From Erysipelotrichaceae bacterium UBA4808 (GTDB taxonomy: Bacteria; Bacillota_I; Bacilli_A; Erysipelotrichales; Erysipelotrichaceae), in contig DHGC01000104.1 in NCBI GenBank assembly GCA_002402585.1, positions 14,306 through 25,158 on the forward strand: a stretch of DNA of 10,853 bases, written 5' to 3'. Under the pieces are notes generated by a model. That model searched no databases, was not told where the DNA came from, and saw only the letters and a list, made by a program, of their open reading frames with translations. Below are positions 6,341-10,853 of the stretch, piece after piece; position 1 is the first letter of the stretch, and every line of letters begins with the position of its first letter. A program made the position numbers and the translations under genes.

Positions 6341-6384
6341 AAAAGAGAACTCATTCAAACAAATTTATGTATGAGTTCTCTTTT
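6341..6384 (-). terminator. Intrinsic terminator of the cdsA-dxr-rseP-PASTA operon
   Basis: AAAAGAGAACTCAT (6341-6354) and ATGAGTTCTCTTTT (6371-6384) form a perfect 14-bp stem around a 16-nt loop, 6 nt past the PASTA gene stop. Leftward transcripts leave the stem into TCTCTTTTCG. The structure would also work on rightward transcripts (tail CTCTTTTTGTG). The IS element begins at its T-tract. Confidence 0.88.
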
Positions 6385-6390
6385 TGTGTA

Positions 6391-8322
6391 TCAATTATCT
6401 GAAATACTAACGCTAACAGTTGATGAACAACTTATTGTTCCAGGACCAGGACTCTGACTTACAACCAGACCTGCTCCAACACCAGCAGAAACCTTAGTAA
6501 ATGATGAGCCAAGATTACAACCAGGTTTACTACCTAGGAAACTTTTTATCTTGTTAACAGAATCATCATAGCTTGTTGATGTACCAACTATACCAGCAAG
6601 ATGAGGCAAATCGAATGTTGGTTCTGGACCATCAGAAACTACTACATTGATAGTTGTATTCGCAGCAACAACAGTACCTGAACTAAGACTCTGAGAAATA
6701 ATAGAATTTGCGGGGATACTAACATGATACTGTCTTCCAGTAGTGTTAAAACTTAGCTTAACTCCTGTCGGAATTGGACTTCCTACATAATAACCAACAG
6801 TAACACTCTCACCTTTTGACAATGTATAGCTAATTGTTGACCCAATGCTTATCAAACCAGTTGTATGCGTAATTACCCCACCTGAGCCGATACTTGAGTT
6901 AAACTCTTCACCAGACTTTGAAAGATTCAAGTTAGCCCCTTTAGTATTTAAACTATTAATGTGAGCCTGAAGATTAGATAATGACTGACCCGCATAACTG
7001 TTTACTGTAGGTTTTCCGATTGAAACATTTAATGTAATCGATGTTCCAGAGTCTACTTTAGTACCAGCTGCAATAGATTGCTCAACTACTGTTCCAGAAG
7101 CACTATTACTGTATACTTCTACTTTATTAAGTCTTAAACCTTCTTGAACATTAGTATTCGTTGTGCCTTTATATGTCGCAACCACGACCCCTTCACCCTT
7201 GGATACAGACGCTTTAATGGTTGTGCCTGGGTTGATGTCTCCACTTGAAGGTGTTTGACTGATGAGCTGTCCACTTGCAGTGGTTGTACTGTAATCTTGT
7301 GTGGAGGTAACTTTTAAGTTCGCTCCCAATTTATTCTGCTCACCTACCCAAGCATTGAGCTGACTCAGTGTCTTACCGGTGAAATCCGATACACTGATTT
7401 TGCCTAAGGATAACGTCACATTGACTGTAGAGCCATTAGGAACACGTACAGAAGCATTTGGACTCATGCTAACTCCAACATCCTTATTCTGAGTAGCGTT
7501 GTAGGAGAAGCTATAATTGACCTTCAAGCCATTATCTGAAATAAACTTATCAATGGTACCCTTTGTCTTACCAACAAAGTTCTCTAACACAACCCCAACA
7601 CCCAAAGACATCTTGAAAGTGATACTACTTCCATCATAAACTTGCGTATTTGCAGCTTGGGATTGACTGATCACTTTACCCGCCGCAACCGTATCGTGGA
7701 ACTCCTCGACGAAGTTCGCTTTGATGTTATTTGTCGACGACCAAGTTGAGATTTGTTGGCGTGTGTACTCTGTAAAATCAGGAACACTCACCGTCATCAA
7801 CTCATCCCTTGATCCAGTCGATACTGTGAACTTGATCGGTGTCTTACGTTGAATCGATTCCGCATCGATGTTTTTCTTAATGTAATATGCAGACTGTACG
7901 ACATCACTCTTCTCAAAAAGAATCTCAGCAGCCATCAATTTATTTTCTTCAATAAAAAGTTGAATCTCACCAATATCCTTACCCGTAAAATCAATTAGAT
8001 TCACGAAAACCTCCGGATCCGGTCCCTTAGACAGCACCACATTGATCGTTGAACCCGCATACAAGCGTTCCCCAACCATCGAACTCTGCGAAATAACCAT
8101 ACCGGCTACGATATCCTCACTGTATTCTTCTGTCGTTTTTATTTGAATATCATTCTCTTGGCCCCAAGCCAAAAGCGCATCCGATTCCATGCTTCTGAAA
8201 TCAATGATGCGAATCGGTGTCTCAATACTGAGATTGCGTTGCATAGAAAAACCAAACAACACGGATAAGCTGAGCACCAAACTAATTAAGAGTAGATTGA
8301 CTTTACTTTGATAGAATTTCAT
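6391..8322 (-). CDS. Membrane-anchored protein with about nine PASTA repeats
   Basis: A 643-residue bitopic protein: seven cytoplasmic residues, one hydrophobic helix (~8-26) with no clear signal-peptidase site, then only PASTA-type repeats to the end. Approximate repeats: 36-100, 105-169, 178-240, 245-306, 308-375, 378-436, 438-503, 505-564, 570-640. Each shows the usual pattern of a leading hydrophobic strand, a helix, a V(I/V)SQS-like turn and a final strand ending SKG, SLG or SDG. PASTA domains in other proteins bind muropeptides or lipid II. There is no kinase or transpeptidase domain, unlike PrkC/StkP or PBP2x. The only two cysteines, Cys602 and Cys632, sit in the last repeat and may form a disulfide. 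The gene follows rseP by 23 nt, is last in its operon, and has its own extended -10 box and no Shine-Dalgarno. It is probably a wall-sensing or wall-binding scaffold; the exact role is unknown. Confidence 0.87.
   Translation of the reverse strand: MKFYQSKVNLLLISLVLSLSVLFGFSMQRNLSIETPIRIIDFRSMESDALLAWGQENDIQIKTTEEYSEDIVAGMVISQSSMVGERLYAGSTINVVLSKGPDPEVFVNLIDFTGKDIGEIQLFIEENKLMAAEILFEKSDVVQSAYYIKKNIDAESIQRKTPIKFTVSTGSRDELMTVSVPDFTEYTRQQISTWSSTNNIKANFVEEFHDTVAAGKVISQSQAANTQVYDGSSITFKMSLGVGVVLENFVGKTKGTIDKFISDNGLKVNYSFSYNATQNKDVGVSMSPNASVRVPNGSTVNVTLSLGKISVSDFTGKTLSQLNAWVGEQNKLGANLKVTSTQDYSTTTASGQLISQTPSSGDINPGTTIKASVSKGEGVVVATYKGTTNTNVQEGLRLNKVEVYSNSASGTVVEQSIAAGTKVDSGTSITLNVSIGKPTVNSYAGQSLSNLQAHINSLNTKGANLNLSKSGEEFNSSIGSGGVITHTTGLISIGSTISYTLSKGESVTVGYYVGSPIPTGVKLSFNTTGRQYHVSIPANSIISQSLSSGTVVAANTTINVVVSDGPEPTFDLPHLAGIVGTSTSYDDSVNKIKSFLGSKPGCNLGSSFTKVSAGVGAGLVVSQSPGPGTISCSSTVSVSISDN
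6403..8217 (-). repeat. Array of about nine PASTA repeats
   Basis: Tandem 58-68-residue units fill residues 36-640 of the PASTA protein. Repeats 1-5 keep more of the canonical signature (GMVISQS, GKVISQS, GQLISQTPSSG). Repeats 6-8 are shorter or degenerate, with GVVITHT-like variants. Repeat 9 recovers the canonical form (GLVVSQSPGPGT) and carries both cysteines. Boundaries were set by eye. Confidence 0.75.
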
Positions 8323-8329
8323 ATGTATT

Positions 8330-8338
8330 ATTTTAGCA
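8330..8338 (-). promoter_or_regulatory. Extended -10 box directly before the PASTA gene
   Basis: The minus strand reads TGCTAAAAT: TG, one base, then TAAAAT (8330-8335), 5 of 6 to consensus. It ends exactly 7 nt before the ATG at 8322. No acceptable -35 is seen and no Shine-Dalgarno lies between. A transcript from here would begin at or within a base of the start codon. It would give the PASTA gene expression separate from the upstream operon. Confidence 0.5.
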
Positions 8339-8345
8339 CAAATCT

Positions 8346-9389
8346 TTACATCAATCGGAAGATATCTTGCATCGTCACAAAAGCCATTAGAAGCAACAAC
8401 ATCCCCATACTGACCATCATCAAAGCCTGTTCGATCTTCTTACTCATTGGTTTCTTGAAGATCCATTCATAAAGCGTTAAGACAACACGCCCCCCATCCA
8501 AAATGGGTAAAGGCAATACATTAAAGACTGCCACATTGATTGACAATAAACCCATAAGATAGAGAATATTGATAAAACCATATGAAGCTTGTTGGGCAGT
8601 GACCTGATAGATCCCAATCGGACCACTCACCGCATTCAAGCCAATGCCACGAACCAATCGCGACAAGGTGAAGACCATGTCATCCACGGTAGTCTTCACT
8701 TCTTTGAACCCATAACCAAACGCCTGATATGCATTGATTTCAACCGCCGTAGCAGCTGGAATCTCAAGACCTAAGAAATAACGGTTTTCTTCTTCAATAA
8801 AGGCAGGTTGAACCGTTATGTCCAACAACGTACCCTTACGATCGACCGTAAACGTCGTCTCATCGGTATACATTTGAATGTAAGTGATGATTTCATAGAA
8901 ATCTTCAGGTACGATGGTAGTCCCATCCATAAACGTGATCTTAACGATTTCATCCCCTTGGACAAACCCTGCTGCTTCAGATGGTGAATCCGCAACGATA
9001 CCACTGATGATGGGCTTTGGTGCTTCCACCGCATACCCCTGAACCATATAGATGCCAATAAAGATGACTGAAGCTAAAACGAAGTTCATAAAGATCCCCG
9101 CCAACATCACAATCATCCGCTTCCAAGGCTTGATGCCTAGAATACTTCTTTCAAAAGAAATATCGGTATCAACACCCTCTTCCCCTGCCATGGATACAAA
9201 ACCACCCAAAGGAAAAGCACGAATGCTGTATTCGGTCTCTCCAAACTTCTTACTAACGATTTTAGGACCCATCCCAACCGCAAACTCTTTACAATACACA
9301 TTGAAGAGTTTAGCCGTTATGAGATGTCCAATCTCATGGATCAAGACGATGACCCCTAAGACAAAGACGAAATAGAGAATATTTGTCAT
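8346..9389 (-). CDS. rseP: Site-2 intramembrane zinc metalloprotease RseP/RasP
   Basis: A 347-residue complete M50B protease that cuts membrane-spanning segments, typically of anti-sigma factors or remnant signal peptides. The zinc site HEIGH is at residues 18-22 in the first membrane helix, and the third ligand Asp298 lies in NVLPLPILDGG (290-300). A further helix spans ~92-116, a PDZ domain covers ~125-200 (ISGIVADSPSEAAGFVQGDEI), and the last helix is at ~322-340. Length and order match Bacillus RasP. The ATG overlaps the dxr stop by 4 nt, with AAGGAG 5 nt before it, so it is translated within the operon. In Bacillus the next gene is proS; here a PASTA surface protein follows instead. Nothing essential is missing. 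Confidence 0.96.
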   Translation of the reverse strand: MTNILYFVFVLGVIVLIHEIGHLITAKLFNVYCKEFAVGMGPKIVSKKFGETEYSIRAFPLGGFVSMAGEEGVDTDISFERSILGIKPWKRMIVMLAGIFMNFVLASVIFIGIYMVQGYAVEAPKPIISGIVADSPSEAAGFVQGDEIVKITFMDGTTIVPEDFYEIITYIQMYTDETTFTVDRKGTLLDITVQPAFIEEENRYFLGLEIPAATAVEINAYQAFGYGFKEVKTTVDDMVFTLSRLVRGIGLNAVSGPIGIYQVTAQQASYGFINILYLMGLLSINVAVFNVLPLPILDGGRVVLTLYEWIFKKPMSKKIEQALMMVSMGMLLLLMAFVTMQDIFRLM

Positions 9390-10537
9390 GAAAGCTCCTT
9401 ATGTTGATGCAACACATATGTTTTAACATTCGCATCCAATTCAACCATTTGTTCAATGTTTAAATGCGATGTATAGGGGAAATGATTCAAACAATCTTCT
9501 ATGATTGTTTCAATGCTAAGATACTTGATTTCATTACTTAGAAATAGTTGAATGGCTGCTTCATTCGCCGCATTCACCACACACATCCGATTTCCACCTT
9601 GTTTCGCAGCTGCGATGATCATCGGAAACAGAGGATAGAAATCCGAATCCAAGGCTTTGAAATCCAATTGTGATAATACATTAAAATCCAAGCCTTTCGT
9701 ATCCAGTGTCAAACGTTCTGGACCACAGAGTGCATACTGTATGGGAACACGCATATCGGGTGTACCCAATTGTGCCATGATGGAGCCATCGATGTATTCA
9801 ACCATCGAATGAATGATGCTTTGTTTATGCACAATCACATCGATCTGCTCATAAGGTAGATTGAATAAATGATGTGCTTCAATGACTTCGAATGCTTTAT
9901 TCACAAGGGTCGCGGAATCGATGGTGATTTTCTTACCCATCGACCAATTGGGATGACATAAGGCATCTTCAACCGTCACTTCTTTAAGCTCTTCACGCGT
10001 TTTATCTCTAAATGAACCCCCCGAAGCGGTAACGATCAATCGCTTGATCGCTTTGGGGTCATTGCCCTGAAGTGCTTGTAGAATAGCAGAATGCTCGGAA
10101 TCAATCGGTCTGAGATTGATTTGATGTTCATGGACTTTTGCCATGACCATCTCCCCCGCCACAACCAAGGTTTCCTTATTCGCTAAAGCAATATCTTTCT
10201 TTGCCTCAATCGCCTTCAGGGTCGGGACCAGACCTGCAAACCCAACCAAAGCATTGACCACGACTTCGGCTTCATTTAATTCTGCTAACTTAATAAGGCC
10301 CTCGCTACCAAAGGCAAAAGCTTGGTTCGGATAGAACAGAGCCAATGACTTCGCATCAAACTCATCCTGGACCACAACCAAAGCATACTGATGACTTTTT
10401 AAATGTTCAAACAACCAAGGTATGTTATGACCCACACTGATGCCCAAGCATTGCAAGGCAGTTGGATGTTGCTTTACGACATCCAAAGTCTGCGTGCCAA
10501 TCGAACCACTGGCGCCTAAGATTACAATTTTTCTCAT
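9386..10537 (-). CDS. dxr: 1-deoxy-D-xylulose 5-phosphate reductoisomerase
   Basis: A 383-residue cytosolic enzyme of the MEP pathway. It converts 1-deoxyxylulose 5-phosphate to 2-C-methylerythritol 4-phosphate with NADPH and a divalent metal, feeding isoprenoid and undecaprenyl phosphate synthesis. The NADPH-binding GASGSIG is at residues 8-14. The metal ligands equivalent to the known set are Asp146 and Glu148 in IDSEHSA, and Glu217 in NKAFEVIEAHHLF. TASGGSF (170-176) and WSMGKKITIDSATLVNK (~198-214) form the substrate site. Length is normal, with no truncation. The ATG follows the cdsA TAA by a single base with only a weak purine stretch before it, so translation is probably coupled to cdsA. 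The 3' end carries the ribosome site of rseP and overlaps it by 4 nt. Confidence 0.97.
   Translation of the reverse strand: MRKIVILGASGSIGTQTLDVVKQHPTALQCLGISVGHNIPWLFEHLKSHQYALVVVQDEFDAKSLALFYPNQAFAFGSEGLIKLAELNEAEVVVNALVGFAGLVPTLKAIEAKKDIALANKETLVVAGEMVMAKVHEHQINLRPIDSEHSAILQALQGNDPKAIKRLIVTASGGSFRDKTREELKEVTVEDALCHPNWSMGKKITIDSATLVNKAFEVIEAHHLFNLPYEQIDVIVHKQSIIHSMVEYIDGSIMAQLGTPDMRVPIQYALCGPERLTLDTKGLDFNVLSQLDFKALDSDFYPLFPMIIAAAKQGGNRMCVVNAANEAAIQLFLSNEIKYLSIETIIEDCLNHFPYTSHLNIEQMVELDANVKTYVLHQHKELS
9395..9400 (-). promoter_or_regulatory. Ribosome binding site of rseP, inside the end of dxr
   Basis: AAGGAG on the minus strand, 5 nt before the rseP ATG and within the last codons of dxr. 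This supports the ATGA stop/start overlap as the true junction. Confidence 0.85.
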
Positions 10538-10538
10538 T

Positions 10539-10853
10539 TTACATCCACAACATCAAGAGCACATAGAACGCCATCAACGTAAACAACAAACTATCGATTC
10601 GATCCAAGACACCCCCATGGGCAGGGAAAATAGTCCCAAAGTCTTTGATCTTATAATGACGTTTGATCGAACTGAACGCCAAGTCACCGATTTGAGAGAT
10701 AATGGGAAGCAACAAGCTGCTGACGATCATCATGTTGAAAGGCAAACGTTCCACCAAGAAATATGCGAACACCAAACCTGAAAGCGCCCCAAGGATCCAA
10801 CCCCCAATTGAGCCTTCGATGGTCTTCTTAGGCGAGATGCGCTCATTCAATTT
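10539..10853 (-). CDS. cdsA: Phosphatidate cytidylyltransferase, C-terminal part
   Basis: The last 104 residues of CdsA, the membrane enzyme that makes CDP-diacylglycerol from phosphatidic acid and CTP. The family signature is intact: SSIKRHYKIKDFGTIFPAHGG, then VLDRID, with the KD, HGG and DRxD positions present. It is preceded by SPKKTIEGSIGG and two membrane helices (~residues 15-31 and 41-55 of the visible part). A final helix ends the protein at LLMLWM. The frame runs open to the window edge (KLNERISPKK), so the TTG near 10850 is an internal Leu codon and the gene begins outside the window. It heads the visible part of the operon, one base upstream of dxr. Confidence 0.96.
   Translation of the reverse strand, partial: KLNERISPKKTIEGSIGGWILGALSGLVFAYFLVERLPFNMMIVSSLLLPIISQIGDLAFSSIKRHYKIKDFGTIFPAHGGVLDRIDSLLFTLMAFYVLLMLWM

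Noticed and set aside
9052..9375. Plus-strand ORF antisense to rseP
   Set aside because: rseP is complete with its zinc and LDG motifs; the antisense frame has no support.
10440..10781. Plus-strand ORF antisense to dxr and cdsA
   Set aside because: It spans the junction of two well-identified genes on the other strand and is rich in His and Gln as antisense shadows often are.
1..10853. tRNA, rRNA, CRISPR arrays or known riboswitches
   Set aside because: No cloverleaf, spaced direct repeats or familiar aptamer cores were seen on either strand.

Overview
The window is a 10.9 kb chromosomal stretch of a low-to-moderate GC bacterium with a peptidoglycan wall, most likely a Bacillota member (Erysipelotrichia or Bacilli-like; this is inference from gene order and protein style). 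The genes cdsA-dxr-rseP lie in the order familiar from Bacillus-type genomes. TGA is used as a stop (dxr, PASTA gene) and TGG as Trp, so the mycoplasma genetic code is excluded.

Layout. Positions 1-129 hold the 3' end of an unidentified plus-strand gene, convergent with and overlapping by 4 nt an aldo/keto reductase (126-935, minus). Positions 936-1046 are a divergent control region with a promoter on each side and an inverted repeat between them. Next come two coupled plus-strand genes: a membrane-anchored protein of unknown function (1047-1997) and a large secreted GH73-type glucosaminidase with two C-terminal sandwich-like repeats (1997-4630). From the right, a minus-strand operon runs cdsA (partial), dxr, rseP, then a single-pass membrane protein with about nine PASTA repeats (8322-6391), ending at a strong terminator (6341-6384).

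Between the two convergent surface-protein genes sits an IS110-family element (about 4747-6340). Its DEDD recombinase (4783-5946) is interrupted by a TAA eleven sense codons before what looks like its natural end. Its roughly 390 nt upstream non-coding end folds, by hand pairing, into two tandem stem / internal-loop / capped-hairpin modules with the layout of an IS110 bridge RNA. Three of the four expected guides match the element junctions (left target, left donor, right donor). Together they place the core as TT and the right end exactly at the original recombinase stop codon. The left junction lies in the T-tract of the PASTA operon's terminator. The fourth guide (right target) does not match.

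How it fits together: dxr (isoprenoid precursors for undecaprenyl phosphate), cdsA (CDP-diacylglycerol), rseP (intramembrane protease), the PASTA protein and the glucosaminidase all concern the envelope. Two of the surface-protein genes share an unusual start arrangement: an extended -10 (TGnTAAAAT) exactly 7 nt before an ATG with no Shine-Dalgarno sequence, suggesting leaderless transcripts. The 3' parts of both convergent surface genes are visibly more AT-rich than their 5' parts.
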